37,650 nt of DNA from Gammaproteobacteria bacterium. Its GTDB lineage: Bacteria > Pseudomonadota > Gammaproteobacteria > SZUA-152. This document shows positions 26,104 through 35,309 of the stretch, piece after piece. Where the stretch lies: assembly GCA_013152545.1 (NCBI GenBank), contig JAADGF010000024.1, positions 1 to 37,650 on the forward strand, read 5' to 3'. The translations under genes were made by a program, and so were the position numbers. The notes below the pieces were generated by a model, which saw only the letters and a program-made list of their open reading frames with translations, was not told the origin of the DNA and ran no database searches. Numbering within the stretch: position 1 is the first letter of the stretch; the number at the start of each line of letters is the position of its first letter.

Positions 26104-26823
26104 ATGCCTATCATGTGTAATGGCTCAAAAATTGATATTATAGCAATTCCCGGTTTTAGTGAGCCATTTAGCAGTGCTTCTCATTTGTTAGCAGCGGGTG
26201 CTGCTTTTGCCGGGCTGTTTTATCTTTGTTATAAAGGGCGGGGCAATGGTGTCAGGCTGTTTGCACTCCTGGTTTTTTCCTTTACTCTCATATTTCTGTT
26301 TTCCATGAGTGGTGTTTACCATCTTCTTGATCCTGAGTATTTACCGAAAAAAGTGTTTCAACGATTGGATCATGCCGCTATTTTAACTCTTATTGCGGGA
26401 ACCTTTACCCCGATTCATATAATTTTATTTCGTGATGCTTGGCGCTGGGGAGTGTTGTTTGCGGTGTGGGCTATTGCAATTACCGGGTTGGTGTTGGAGG
26501 CGGTTTTTTTTAATGTTATACCGGAGTGGATGAGTTTGGGTTTTTATCTGGCACTGGGGTGGATTGGTGTGCTAACCAGCTGGCATTTTAAACATCAGTT
26601 TGGCGACAAGAGCATTCAGTTACTGTGGTTGGGAGGGTTATTTTACTCGCTGGGCGCATTGCTGGAGTTAATGCGTTGGCCGGTGGTAATTCCAGGTATC
26701 GTGGGGCCACACGAAATATTGCATGTTTTTGTAATGTTAGGTGCTCTTTATCACTGGCGATTTGTGTATAAATGGGCACATTACCCGACCACCGGGGCTT
26801 ACATGCGCATCAAACTCAGTTGA
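26104..26823 (+). CDS. Haemolysin III/PAQR-family membrane protein
   Basis: The protein has 239 residues and seven predicted membrane helices, typical of the haemolysin III (YqfA/TrhA) branch of PAQR proteins. The presumed zinc site is intact: Ser69-x3-His73 (SGVYH), Asp89-His90 (RLDHAAI) and His203-x3-His207 (HEILH). Known bacterial members affect membrane fluidity and lipid balance; haemolysis is not a safe assumption. The gene stands alone, 184 bases after the P460 gene, with no strong ribosome binding site at the chosen ATG. Confidence 0.9.
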   Translation: MPIMCNGSKIDIIAIPGFSEPFSSASHLLAAGAAFAGLFYLCYKGRGNGVRLFALLVFSFTLIFLFSMSGVYHLLDPEYLPKKVFQRLDHAAILTLIAGTFTPIHIILFRDAWRWGVLFAVWAIAITGLVLEAVFFNVIPEWMSLGFYLALGWIGVLTSWHFKHQFGDKSIQLLWLGGLFYSLGALLELMRWPVVIPGIVGPHEILHVFVMLGALYHWRFVYKWAHYPTTGAYMRIKLS

Positions 26824-27107
26824 ACCACGTATAAGCAAGTATACATTTCGATCAGTGATATGCTGTACAACGTTAAAGCGGTCAGGTAGTCGTCAGCTTG
26901 AATGATAAGCAGAGTGATGAGATAAGCCGCGAATTAACAATGCGCTTTATAACGCTAGACATGAGAAAAAAGGGCGGTTATTCTTTATCACGGTTGTATT
27001 GATAAGTTACCTGGGTTTTTTGCACATCAATATCACAGCTCTTATTTCATGTTTAATCTAGGCGTAGCCACGGTAGGCGTCAGTATTGTATTGCCAAGGA
27101 GGTTTTT

Positions 27108-27875
27108 ATGAAGACCAGTCAGTTAATCACATTGATTCTCAGTCAATTTACAACCGGCACTCGAAATATATTGCGGGGTAAGCATGGTAGCCGTATGAGT
27201 ATTAGCGGTTTATCCAGTTGTTTATTGCTTACTGTGTCCACAATAACGCTAGCTGAGACTTTTAATCATGATTTTGAAGGTTTGGAACAAAATAGAATTT
27301 CAACGTTTACATTAACGGATGGTAATTTATCGGCAGAATTTGTCGATGGTACGGCAGTTGCTGCTGGAGTTGCTTCACTTTATCGAAGCGGTACCCAGTC
27401 ATGGGTGGTGAATCCAATGGGTTCAAGTCCGCAAGGTATGAGTGCAGGTTCTGGTACAATTACATTTTCCGTATTTGCGAAACGAATGGTGCTGTTTTTT
27501 AGAAATGAAAACGCAACCATGACATCGACACTACGAGTAATTGACGAACATGATGGAATAATCCAGGACTTTAGTGGTACTGATGCAGATTGGTTGGAAG
27601 TTAACATTACCAGAAATGATGGCGACGCGCTTATCAAATCGATTGAGCTGATTAATGACGGCCCAGCCGGTATGGCGGTAATTGACGATTTAATGTTTTC
27701 TACCACCGCGGCACCGAACAATAGTGGGTCACCAGCATCAGGGGGCGGCGGCGGTGATTCAGGTAATAATGATGATGATGGCGGAGGAGGGGTTTTTCCC
27801 TACTTTTTATTAGTATTATTGTCGATTGTATTGTGGCGGGGTAAGGAATACAGACAAAATGTGAGCACTCAATAA
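27108..27875 (+). CDS. Exported protein with a GlyGly-CTERM-like tail
   Basis: The protein has 255 residues. AAGGAGG lies 6 bases before the ATG at 27108. The cleavable signal is unusually far in: h-region at about residues 34-48 (SSCLLLTVSTITLA), so an internal start at 27195 is a possible alternative. Residues 50-200 are a beta-rich domain (FNHDFEGL, FSVFAKRMVLFFRNENA, NDGPAGMAVIDDLMF), like carbohydrate-binding or cell-surface beta-sandwiches, unassigned. The end has a Gly/Asp-rich linker, GGGG, a hydrophobic helix VFPYFLLVLLSIVLW and RGKEYR. This tripartite tail matches the GlyGly-CTERM signal cut by rhombosortase. The protein is probably surface-bound or released. No rhombosortase gene is in the window. 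Confidence 0.65.
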   Translation: MKTSQLITLILSQFTTGTRNILRGKHGSRMSISGLSSCLLLTVSTITLAETFNHDFEGLEQNRISTFTLTDGNLSAEFVDGTAVAAGVASLYRSGTQSWVVNPMGSSPQGMSAGSGTITFSVFAKRMVLFFRNENATMTSTLRVIDEHDGIIQDFSGTDADWLEVNITRNDGDALIKSIELINDGPAGMAVIDDLMFSTTAAPNNSGSPASGGGGGDSGNNDDDGGGGVFPYFLLVLLSIVLWRGKEYRQNVSTQ

Positions 27876-27880
27876 GGCGA

Positions 27881-27904
27881 TTATTGCCAGGGTTATTGCC
27901 AGGG
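27881..27904. repeat. 12-base tandem duplication
   Basis: TTATTGCCAGGG is present twice in immediate succession, 6 bases after the stop of the GlyGly-CTERM-like gene. Confidence 0.7.
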
Positions 27905-28095
27905 TGCTGACAGTTTAAGGCATGGCATGGGTGCACGCCCCTTTTACATCTTTATTCCATCGCATTATTAAAACGCCTTGCAATAGAGTGACTATTACGC
28001 GTCGTTTTACCTCATTCTGAAACTCGCTATGAAACTTGCTATGAAATAAATAGGGCGTGCAGTTACACCTAAACCTCAAACGCTATGGCTATATT

Positions 28096-31080
28096 TTACA
28101 GATGAATAACCTCCATACCTAAATCACCCAATTGTTCTATAGTGGCGGCATTGCTGATAATGGCGGTGCTAGCATTGTCTGTCGAAAAATAGGTGTCTGC
28201 CACACGTTTCAGGTCTGCCAACGTGACATTGATTATTTGTTTTCGGTATTGTTGGCGTTTATTCGGCGTGCGGCCAAATAATTGGTTTTGAAAAGCATCC
28301 TTAGCTTCACCGGCGGGGGATGAGGGTTTGTCGATGCTGCTGATAACACCTAAAATAGCTTCTTCCAATTGCCGTGACCCATGTTTTTCAGTGAGTAGCC
28401 AGTCGATGGATTTATCAAAATCCGCTAAAGTCTCAACCAGCCTTGGGTCACGGTAAGAATAGAAGCGAAATGAAGCCGTATCGGAACAATAACCTGCGCC
28501 ACCGCCATAGGCGCCACCTTGTTCGCGAATCGCGGTGTGCAAAAAACCGTTGCGAAGAAAACCGGCGAGAACCGCCAGCGGTGCCGAATCACTGTGTTCA
28601 ATTGGTACCGTTGGGTAAGCTTTTGCGCAAAAATTAATAGGGGCATTTGCAACCCAGATTTGTTGCACACGTTGGTGAATTTCAGGTAATGAAAAGGGTT
28701 CAACGTTCGGTGGCAATGCCACAACATCACCCCAAACCGCCTCTATTTCTTTAATGAACCGAGGGATTTCATGCGGTTCCCCAGTCAATAATAATTGTGG
28801 CTCAATGGTTGTTAGCGCGGAATGAATTTCTGCCAATTTTTCAGCTAAATCTTTTACATTTGTACTTTCTTTTAGGCTGTCATCCAAACGTTTTGCATGC
28901 TGGATGCCTTGTAAACCACTAAGACGGTGTTTTAATGCCGCCGCAGGGCTCATGCCGCTGCTGGCAGCCATCATAGCGAGGCTATGGCCTTGACCCGTAA
29001 CACTTTGTTCCCGCTGTGCGCGTTGTTGAGATACAAGTTCGTGAATTCGGTCGTATTCGTCAAAGCGGGTGGTATCCACTATCTCTCGCATCAGGCGGGA
29101 AAAGGCATTGTGATTTCGGGCAAGTGATTTACCCGACAGGAAAAAATAACCGGCAACATCCTGTTCATTTTCAACGTTTCCGCGTATGGCGGTAAAGGCA
29201 TTAATGCCGCCGGTAATACTGGATTGCAATACCTGAGATTCCAGGTAAGTACGATTACCACTGCCTAATTCGGTGACATTGGTTGAATAGTAAGGGAGAT
29301 ATTGGATTAAGTCATCGCTAAGATGTGGTAGTTGATAGACAATTTGTTGATAGACTAAGCCATTGGTACCTTGCTCGAATATCGATACAGGCAGGGTATT
29401 AATGGTTTGCGATCTGCCTTCAGCGATGTGCATACTGTCTGGTACGTCTTCCAGACCGACTTTGGGCAGAATGCTTTCATCATCTTTTTGTTGCTGACGT
29501 TCCAGGAGCTTGTGTGCAAGATCGATGATCTTGTTTTTTTCCTGGTTTGATAATTGAGCTTTGATTTTTGCTAGTTTGGCGGCTTCTTCTTTTTGGCGTT
29601 GAAGGCTTAATGTTGCATCTGGCACCATGGTCAGGCGTACATAGTGGGGGTTTTTGAGCAGATAATCGCGAACCAGATCCTTAATGAATTGCGGGTTTTT
29701 AATATCCTCGCGCAATTGGGCTAGAACCGGGTCAAGGTCAAGGGCGGCAACAGGGTCGCCGTAATGCACTGCACTGGGTAAGGCATCCAATATAAGTTGC
29801 AAGCCATAAGGGTAATGCCCACCACCCACTTCGCGTTGTTCCAGTTCTATTTGGTGCAAAACGGCCTCGACTTGTTGTTGCGGAACGCCGTTATTCGCAA
29901 CATCATTTAACACGTTCAGCACAAGGGCTTCGAATTTATCCGCATGCTTCGGCTTGGAGCCTTCAATGCCACACATGAATGTCATTTCCCGGTTAGAGTC
30001 TTCCACGCCGCATAAGGGAGAGGGTGATTTGCCCAACTCGGTGGTTTCGAGGGCGTGTAACAAGGGTGAGGCACTGTTGTCCATTAGCACACCAGATAAC
30101 AAATGCACGTTCATGGCTTCTTTTAAATCGGTGCTAATGCCGAGTAACCAGCCTAAAACAATGTGGGTTTTGTTTTCACTGTTTTTTCCGCCCTTGTTTC
30201 CGCTATTGTTTTCTTCATCCAAGGCATAGTGGTCTTCAATTTTTAGCGGCGTGTTATACCGTTTTTCATCCTTGACTGTTAAGCGGTTTGCCAGGCGCTC
30301 AAACTGATTTAAAGCACGTTGTTCAAACTTGTCTTGCAGCACGTTGGCGGGAATATTGCCGAAGGTCATAAAAATAGCATTACTGGGGTGGTAATGGGTT
30401 TTATAAAACGCCAGAAACTGTTCATAACTCAGGTCCGGTATGTGTTTGGGGTCGCCACCACTGTTGTTGTGGTATGTTGTGGTGGGAAATAAATGTTTGG
30501 TTAATGTTTGCCATACGGTGCTGACAGGTGATGCCATGGCACCAATCATTTCGTTGAACACCACGCCTTTATAGACTAAATTGGAATCAGGGTTCTTGGG
30601 GTCTTCGAATTCCAATCGATGCCCCTCTTGAGCGAAATCCAACTCGTGCAGACGTGCGAAAAATACGGCATCCAGATAGACATCCAACAGATTGAAATAG
30701 TCTTTGGTGTTTTGGCTGGCAAATGGGTAGGCCGTCCAATCACTGCTGGTGAAAGCATTCATGAACGTGTTGAGTGAACGCCGAATCATCATAAAAAACG
30801 GATCACGTACTGGGTAATGTTTGCTACCACAAAGGGCGGTATGCTCCAGAATATGGGCAACGCCAGTAGAGTCATCAGGCATGGTGCGCAACGCTACAAG
30901 AAATACATTTTCGGGGTTGTCGGCGTTAATATGATAATGTAAAGCCTCTGTTTTTTTATGGATATAGGCCTCAACGACAATATTTAAAGATTCAATCGGT
31001 TTGCTATGCTTCCACTCAAATGCGGGATGAACCTTTGGGGGGTGAGATAATAAGCTTTTAGCGTTTTGCTCTGTTTGCAT
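28096..31080 (-). CDS. PreP-like M16C zinc peptidase
   Basis: The protein has 994 residues, the size of the presequence-protease (M16C) family that degrades small unstructured peptides inside a closed clam-shell chamber. The inverted zinc motif is His76-x2-Glu79-His80 (AHILEHTALCGS), with the third ligand expected in EGHRLEFE, about 75 residues on. Other marks are MNAFTSSDWTAYPFAS, GVVFNEMIGAMASP and, in the C-terminal half, GGAYGGGAGY and SYRDPRLVETL. There is no signal peptide, so it should be cytoplasmic. Its neighbours do not suggest a specific substrate. Confidence 0.95.
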   Translation of the reverse strand: MQTEQNAKSLLSHPPKVHPAFEWKHSKPIESLNIVVEAYIHKKTEALHYHINADNPENVFLVALRTMPDDSTGVAHILEHTALCGSKHYPVRDPFFMMIRRSLNTFMNAFTSSDWTAYPFASQNTKDYFNLLDVYLDAVFFARLHELDFAQEGHRLEFEDPKNPDSNLVYKGVVFNEMIGAMASPVSTVWQTLTKHLFPTTTYHNNSGGDPKHIPDLSYEQFLAFYKTHYHPSNAIFMTFGNIPANVLQDKFEQRALNQFERLANRLTVKDEKRYNTPLKIEDHYALDEENNSGNKGGKNSENKTHIVLGWLLGISTDLKEAMNVHLLSGVLMDNSASPLLHALETTELGKSPSPLCGVEDSNREMTFMCGIEGSKPKHADKFEALVLNVLNDVANNGVPQQQVEAVLHQIELEQREVGGGHYPYGLQLILDALPSAVHYGDPVAALDLDPVLAQLREDIKNPQFIKDLVRDYLLKNPHYVRLTMVPDATLSLQRQKEEAAKLAKIKAQLSNQEKNKIIDLAHKLLERQQQKDDESILPKVGLEDVPDSMHIAEGRSQTINTLPVSIFEQGTNGLVYQQIVYQLPHLSDDLIQYLPYYSTNVTELGSGNRTYLESQVLQSSITGGINAFTAIRGNVENEQDVAGYFFLSGKSLARNHNAFSRLMREIVDTTRFDEYDRIHELVSQQRAQREQSVTGQGHSLAMMAASSGMSPAAALKHRLSGLQGIQHAKRLDDSLKESTNVKDLAEKLAEIHSALTTIEPQLLLTGEPHEIPRFIKEIEAVWGDVVALPPNVEPFSLPEIHQRVQQIWVANAPINFCAKAYPTVPIEHSDSAPLAVLAGFLRNGFLHTAIREQGGAYGGGAGYCSDTASFRFYSYRDPRLVETLADFDKSIDWLLTEKHGSRQLEEAILGVISSIDKPSSPAGEAKDAFQNQLFGRTPNKRQQYRKQIINVTLADLKRVADTYFSTDNASTAIISNAATIEQLGDLGMEVIHL

Positions 31081-31649
31081 AAGTAATTTTCCGTTGAGTT
31101 GATGAATCTGAAGGCAATTTTACGGCAAATAGTGCAGGTAGTGCGAGTATTTCCTTAACATCGGTTGGTAACGATTCAGCTTATCCATTGAGCCGTTTGA
31201 TAAAAAGGAAAAAGCCCAGCGTTCACATGTGTCAATACACATTGTTAATGCAATGTATGTTAATGCAATTATCGGACTAATCAATCAACGTGCAGCAAGG
31301 CAATGATAATATCAGTGCTCGCTACCACTTTATCCAAATACTTTACCCAAATTGTGGTGCCTATTCGCCCAGCAATGATTGCGTACACGACGTAGCCGCC
31401 CGCGCCGCAGATTGATGCATCACCGCACCCCCGACATTGTAAAATTTACCCGTATTACTGACATCGATGAAGACGTTTGCAGAGTGGCTATAGTACATAT
31501 CATTGAATCCGTAAAGTCCCGAAATAATCGCGCATTGGTGCGTGTAAACACCACTCATATGACGTATTATACGAAAGGATGTTCTCAATTAAGATCCTGG
31601 AATGCGTAATTTCAGCACTGTTTTTTTATTAATAGAAAAAGGTATCCCT
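31081..31649. other. 570-base region between the M16C and OsmC genes
   Basis: Nothing convincing is coded here. It holds the divergent upstream regions of the two genes. TTAATGCAAT(G/T)A is repeated near 31245-31270. A 75-codon minus-strand frame at 31361-31588 has no supporting start or family similarity. I see no tRNA or known riboswitch. Confidence 0.5.
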
Positions 31650-32120
31650 ATGACAGAGGAAGCCAGCTTCACCATCCAACTCGATCATCAAAGCGACTAT
31701 GCATTTACAGTCAACTTTAATTTGAGTAACGTCGCGCAATTAGTGTTGGATGAGCCCCCACCATTAGGTCGTCAAGCAGGCCCAAATGCTTCACACTTAG
31801 TCGCAGCGGCTGTCGCAAATTGCTTGAGTGCCAGCTTGTTGTTTTGTCTTTCGAAACACAAGGTGACGGCAAATAGCTTAACAGTTGAAGCAACGTGTAA
31901 ACTGCTCCGAAATGACAGGCAGCGTCTTCGCCTAGGCGGAATAGATGTTCGTATCACGCTAAATAATGAGGCGTTTAATAAGACAAGTGCATCGCGTGAA
32001 AAGCGCTGTTTAGAATTGTTTGAAGATTTTTGTGTGGTCACTGAAAGTTTGCGAAACGGTATACAGGTGGACGTCAGTATTTTAGATAACGATGGTCATT
32101 TGCTGTACCCGATGCTTTAA
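31650..32120 (+). CDS. OsmC-family protein
   Basis: The protein has 156 residues from the ATG at 31650, with AAAAAGG 7 bases upstream; a longer frame from 31602 has no site. The OsmC/Ohr fold is indicated by GPNASHLVAAAVANCLSASL, with Cys58 as the first redox cysteine, and FCVVTESLRNGI, with Cys128 as the second. Members reduce organic hydroperoxides with these two thiols. This one is of the general OsmC type rather than Ohr, so the substrate is uncertain. It stands upstream of the GIY-YIG gene with 53 bases between, perhaps co-transcribed. Confidence 0.8.
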   Translation: MTEEASFTIQLDHQSDYAFTVNFNLSNVAQLVLDEPPPLGRQAGPNASHLVAAAVANCLSASLLFCLSKHKVTANSLTVEATCKLLRNDRQRLRLGGIDVRITLNNEAFNKTSASREKRCLELFEDFCVVTESLRNGIQVDVSILDNDGHLLYPML

Positions 32121-32173
32121 CCTTTTATGGTTGTGTCTCGCACTGTTGCTTGCTGTATGAGTGAGAATAAGAT

Positions 32174-32434
32174 ATGGACAGTTGGAATGTATACATAGCT
32201 CGATGTGCCGACGGTAGTCTCTATACGGGTATTGCCAAGAATGTCGACAAACGCATAAAAGAGCATAATCATAATGATGCATTGGCTGCGAAATATACTC
32301 GTTCCAGGCGCCCTGTTGTGACAGTATATCAGCAGGCTGTTACTTCCCGATCAGAAGCTGCAAAGCGGGAACACGCGATCAAAGCGATGACAAGAGCCAA
32401 AAAAGAAGCCATTATTCTTGAGCAAAGCGATTAG
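32174..32434 (+). CDS. GIY-YIG domain protein, YhbQ/UPF0213-like
   Basis: The protein has 86 residues and consists of one GIY-YIG nuclease domain: NVYIARCADGSLYTGIAK carries the two Tyr-containing strands, R27 (NVDKRIKEHN) is the conserved Arg, and the Glu of AKREHAIKAM is the metal ligand. This single-domain type is UPF0213, with structure-specific DNA nuclease activity reported for some members. In vivo role unclear. Confidence 0.85.
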   Translation: MDSWNVYIARCADGSLYTGIAKNVDKRIKEHNHNDALAAKYTRSRRPVVTVYQQAVTSRSEAAKREHAIKAMTRAKKEAIILEQSD

Positions 32435-32501
32435 TGGCAACAATCTAACCATAAGAATAGAATGGTATCGTGTACATAGCACTTTATATAAGGGAGGAGA
32501 A

Positions 32502-32804
32502 ATGCACGTCACTATCGTTCATGTCTGCGTCAAGGCAGATTATGTTAATGAGTTTATTAAGGCTTGCCAAGTGAATCATGAACGTTCGGTTCAAGAATTG
32601 GGCAATATGCGATTTGATGTATTGCAGTGCGCTGATGATCCCACCCGGTTTGTGCTTTACGAGGCCTATCAATCCCGCCAGCAGGCTATTGCCCATAAAG
32701 CGACCGGACACTATTTAACATGGCGTGCGACGGTTGCTGATTGGATGTCAAAAGCCAGAGTGGGTGTGGATTATAATGGTTTATACCCTAAGGTGACTGA
32801 ATGA
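32502..32804 (+). CDS. ABM/LsrG-like monooxygenase-fold protein
   Basis: The protein has 100 residues from the ATG at 32502 (AGGGAGGAG just upstream). It is a single dimeric ferredoxin-like ABM domain: MHVTIVHVCVKADYVNEFIK, then NERSVQELGNMRFDVLQ-type centre and RFVLYEAYQSRQQAIAHKAT with a terminal HYLTW. LsrG, which degrades phospho-AI-2, is a relative, but no lsr genes are present. Its stop overlaps the next gene's start by 4 bases (ATGA at 32801-32804), so the two proteins are translationally coupled and probably act in one small-aldehyde or oxidation pathway. Confidence 0.8.
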   Translation: MHVTIVHVCVKADYVNEFIKACQVNHERSVQELGNMRFDVLQCADDPTRFVLYEAYQSRQQAIAHKATGHYLTWRATVADWMSKARVGVDYNGLYPKVTE

Positions 32805-33991
32805 CGTTTAATTTCTCTTTAACGGCATTACCGAAAATTGAATTTGGCAACGGGGTTTTTCGCAAACTGCCTGGGCTCATTTCCTCCTTTGGTAATAGGG
32901 CATTGTTGATCACGGGGGAAAATTCTTTTCGGCGTTCGGCCAAATGGGAAGAACTGACACGGTTGTTAATGGACAGTGGCGTCAGTTGGCAGCATTGTAC
33001 GGTAAACCAGGAACCGTCCCCGATATTGGTGGATTCAACGGTCGCGGCGTTTAAAAACCAAGCCATTGATGTGGTCGTTGGCATTGGTGGTGGCAGCACT
33101 CTGGATGCAGCCAAGGCGATTGCAGGCTTGCTTAAGGTGCAATCGTCAGTGATGGATTACCTGGAAGGGGTAGGGCCGGAGTTACGTTATCAGGGTCCGG
33201 CATTGCCTTTCATCGCAGTGCCAACCACGGCGGGTACGGGGAGCGAAGCGACTAAAAATGCGGTGCTAAGTCTTCAAGGTGTTGAAGGGTTTAAAAAGTC
33301 TTTTCGTGATGATAAATTAATGGCAAGCCACGCTGTTATTGACCCTGATTTGCTGTCGACATGCCCTCCTGAGGTTATTGCTGCTAATGGCATGGATGCC
33401 TTAACACAACTACTGGAATCCTATGTTTCTTTAAAAGCGAATGTGTTTACTGACGCGTTGGCCCTAAGCGGTATACGTGCAGTACGTGATTCCTTGATTC
33501 CTTTCTATAAGAACCAAGGGGATATGTTGGTGGCGAGAGAAAAAATGGCTTATGCGGCGCTGATCTCAGGGATTACCCTGGCACAAGTGGGGTTGGGTTC
33601 TGTGCATGGCGTAGCTTCTCCGTTAGGTGCATTTTATCCGATTCCTCACGGTGTAGTGTGCGGTACCTTGGTTGCCTCCGCAACGGACGTTAATATAAAA
33701 GCCATGTTGGTTCGAGAGCCCGAAAACCCGGCTTTGGAAAAATATGCTGAAATCAGCCGTATTTTGTGTGATAACGGTCCTAATAATACGAGGCAATCAG
33801 CTTGGGATGCATTGGTCGATTTACTAAATGACTGGACAGCTGTGTTACAACTACCGCGTTTGTCGGAGTATGGCGTTGATGAGGCGTCGTTAAACCATAT
33901 TGTAAAAAACGCCCGTGGTAGCAGCATGAAAAGTAATCCTATTGTGCTAACCGATGCCGAAATTAAAACCATGTTGGCGAAGCGTTTATAA
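32801..33991 (+). CDS. Iron-containing alcohol dehydrogenase family protein
   Basis: The protein has 396 residues, the normal size for group III alcohol dehydrogenases. The NAD(P) motif GIGGGSTLDAAKAIA lies at 94-108 and PTTAGTGSEATKNAV at 141-155. By comparison with FucO the metal ligands should be Asp199, position 203, His269 (GSVHGVAS) and His283 (PIPHGVV). Position 203 is Gln (DALTQLLESY) where most members have His. The start overlaps the stop of the ABM gene. It probably oxidises or reduces a small alcohol/aldehyde; the substrate is unknown. Confidence 0.88.
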   Translation: MTFNFSLTALPKIEFGNGVFRKLPGLISSFGNRALLITGENSFRRSAKWEELTRLLMDSGVSWQHCTVNQEPSPILVDSTVAAFKNQAIDVVVGIGGGSTLDAAKAIAGLLKVQSSVMDYLEGVGPELRYQGPALPFIAVPTTAGTGSEATKNAVLSLQGVEGFKKSFRDDKLMASHAVIDPDLLSTCPPEVIAANGMDALTQLLESYVSLKANVFTDALALSGIRAVRDSLIPFYKNQGDMLVAREKMAYAALISGITLAQVGLGSVHGVASPLGAFYPIPHGVVCGTLVASATDVNIKAMLVREPENPALEKYAEISRILCDNGPNNTRQSAWDALVDLLNDWTAVLQLPRLSEYGVDEASLNHIVKNARGSSMKSNPIVLTDAEIKTMLAKRL

Positions 33992-34082
33992 AGATGGTTT
34001 TCAGTCATATGCATTTTTGATGCTTAATACAAATGTCTTGAGAAAATCCAAAGGTAAGCTGAGTAATTACTATTTAAGTTTG

Positions 34083-34451
34083 CTAGTTTGATGCAAGCAC
34101 GAAAATATTACCATCAAGGTCTTCAAATTGGGCAGATAAACCCCAGGGCTGCTTGTTGGGCGGTTCTTTAAATAGTACACCGTTAGTTTTTAGTTTGAAA
34201 TAGGTTTGCTCTACGTTGTCAGTCGTAAATACGATATTGGACAAACCACCAGCGGGAACGTATTGTTGATCTGATTTCAATAATATAATCCGCGTTTGAC
34301 CTTGAGGTGGTTTGAGTTCGATCCAGCGAGCATCATCGTTGCCAAGTGGTTCATCCACAATAACTTTAAACCCTAGTTTTTCAGTATAAAATGCAATTGC
34401 GTCTTGTTGGTTTTTAACAACAATATTAACGAGTTTGATATGGCTGATCAT
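34083..34451 (-). CDS. VOC/glyoxalase-fold protein
   Basis: The protein has 122 residues made of two beta-alpha-beta-beta-beta modules: HIKLVNIVVKNQQDAIAFYT and LGFKVIVDEP, then LSNIVFTTDNVEQTYFKLKT, and the closing FEDLDGNIFVLASN with the final Glu/Asn metal-side motif. VOC proteins include glyoxalases, dioxygenases and antibiotic-resistance binders. Nothing here fixes the substrate. The gene is alone and convergent with the iron-ADH gene. Confidence 0.85.
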   Translation of the reverse strand: MISHIKLVNIVVKNQQDAIAFYTEKLGFKVIVDEPLGNDDARWIELKPPQGQTRIILLKSDQQYVPAGGLSNIVFTTDNVEQTYFKLKTNGVLFKEPPNKQPWGLSAQFEDLDGNIFVLASN

Positions 34452-34590
34452 TCCAAAAGTGTACTGTAATTAATCGATGATTGGAATCTATTATCTTGGG
34501 TTAATCAGTAGAACCATTGTACCCAATAATTTAGCTTTAAAGAATGCAGCAGAGTAAATCGCTAAATACGTACTTCGGATAATTATCAAG

Positions 34591-34890
34591 GTGACACAAT
34601 CATTCCAAATAAACGTTGTACTGGTGACAGTGGAAATTATTATGCCGGAGGCGAGTTCTTTAAAGGATAAGCGTCGGATTACGAAAAGCATGAAGGACAG
34701 GCTGCGATCAAAATTTAATGCGTCTATTGCAGAAATTGGTTATTTGGATAAATGGCAACGTACCGCATTGGGTATTTCTTTGGTTGGTAACAATAAACCA
34801 AAATTACAACGGGACGTTTTTGCGATTGAAACTTTGTTGACAGGCTATACCAATGTGAGTATCAGCTACTTTGTGACTGAATGGCTATAG
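34591..34890 (+). CDS. DUF503 (YlxP-like) protein
   Basis: The protein has 99 residues starting at a GTG. The family signature is clear: IIMPEASSLKDKRRITKSMKDRLRSKFN, SIAEIGYLDKWQRTALGISLVGN, with a C-terminal TNVSISYFVTEWL. In Firmicutes YlxP lies near rbfA and may act in ribosome assembly, but here it stands alone, so function is unknown. The start is set by the need to include the first beta strand. Confidence 0.85.
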   Translation: MTQSFQINVVLVTVEIIMPEASSLKDKRRITKSMKDRLRSKFNASIAEIGYLDKWQRTALGISLVGNNKPKLQRDVFAIETLLTGYTNVSISYFVTEWL

Positions 34891-34937
34891 TCTGTTTTTC
34901 ATTTACTGTTTTATTCTTAACATAAAAAAAACACGCG

Positions 34938-35054
34938 CTAAACACCTGGTCAGAAATCAAATTCTTAATGTCTAGGCCAGTGACTTTGATGGCCTCTCAA
35001 GCATCCTTTCTTCAAATTATCTCACAAATGAGAGTTCATGCCTGTGGTGTTTAG
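34938..35054. other. Possible three-way-junction structured element
   Basis: CTAAACACC at 34938-34946 is the exact reverse complement of GGTGTTTAG at 35046-35054. Inside are two more hairpins: AGGCCA (34974-34979) with TGGCCT (34990-34995), and TCTCA-CAAA-TGAGA at 35020-35033. Such nesting is compatible with a small structured RNA. No match to a known class was recognised. The remainder of the 34891-35253 gap is otherwise empty. Confidence 0.35.
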
Positions 35055-35253
35055 GGTTTTGGTATATGTTGTCCAACTGTGGATTTTAAGTTGAACAAGG
35101 ATATTCGAGTCATTGCCAGTAATATCGAAGACCCGGCACCATTATCGTTGTTATGGAAATATGGGAGCACGCTATTTTATAGAGCGCCCCAAGAGCGCAT
35201 TGGCGTACACTTTTTTGGATTCTGTATTGTGATCGACCTACGATGACATAAAT

Positions 35254-35309
35254 TCAACCAATTGGTTGATAATCTGGGGCTCCAGTATTATATTCAACTA
35301 TATGGTTGA
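35254..35309. promoter_or_regulatory. Two ArsR-type operators
   Basis: TCAACCAATTGGTTGA (35254-35269) is a perfect palindrome and TCAACTATATGGTTGA (35294-35309) has the same half-sites; the centres are 40 bases apart. The second overlaps the proposed ATG of the ArsR gene, so bound regulator would block its own expression. Confidence 0.65.

Noticed and set aside
31361-31588. Minus-strand 75-codon frame
   Set aside because: There is no ribosome binding site and no recognisable family; the sequence looks like the upstream region of the OsmC gene.
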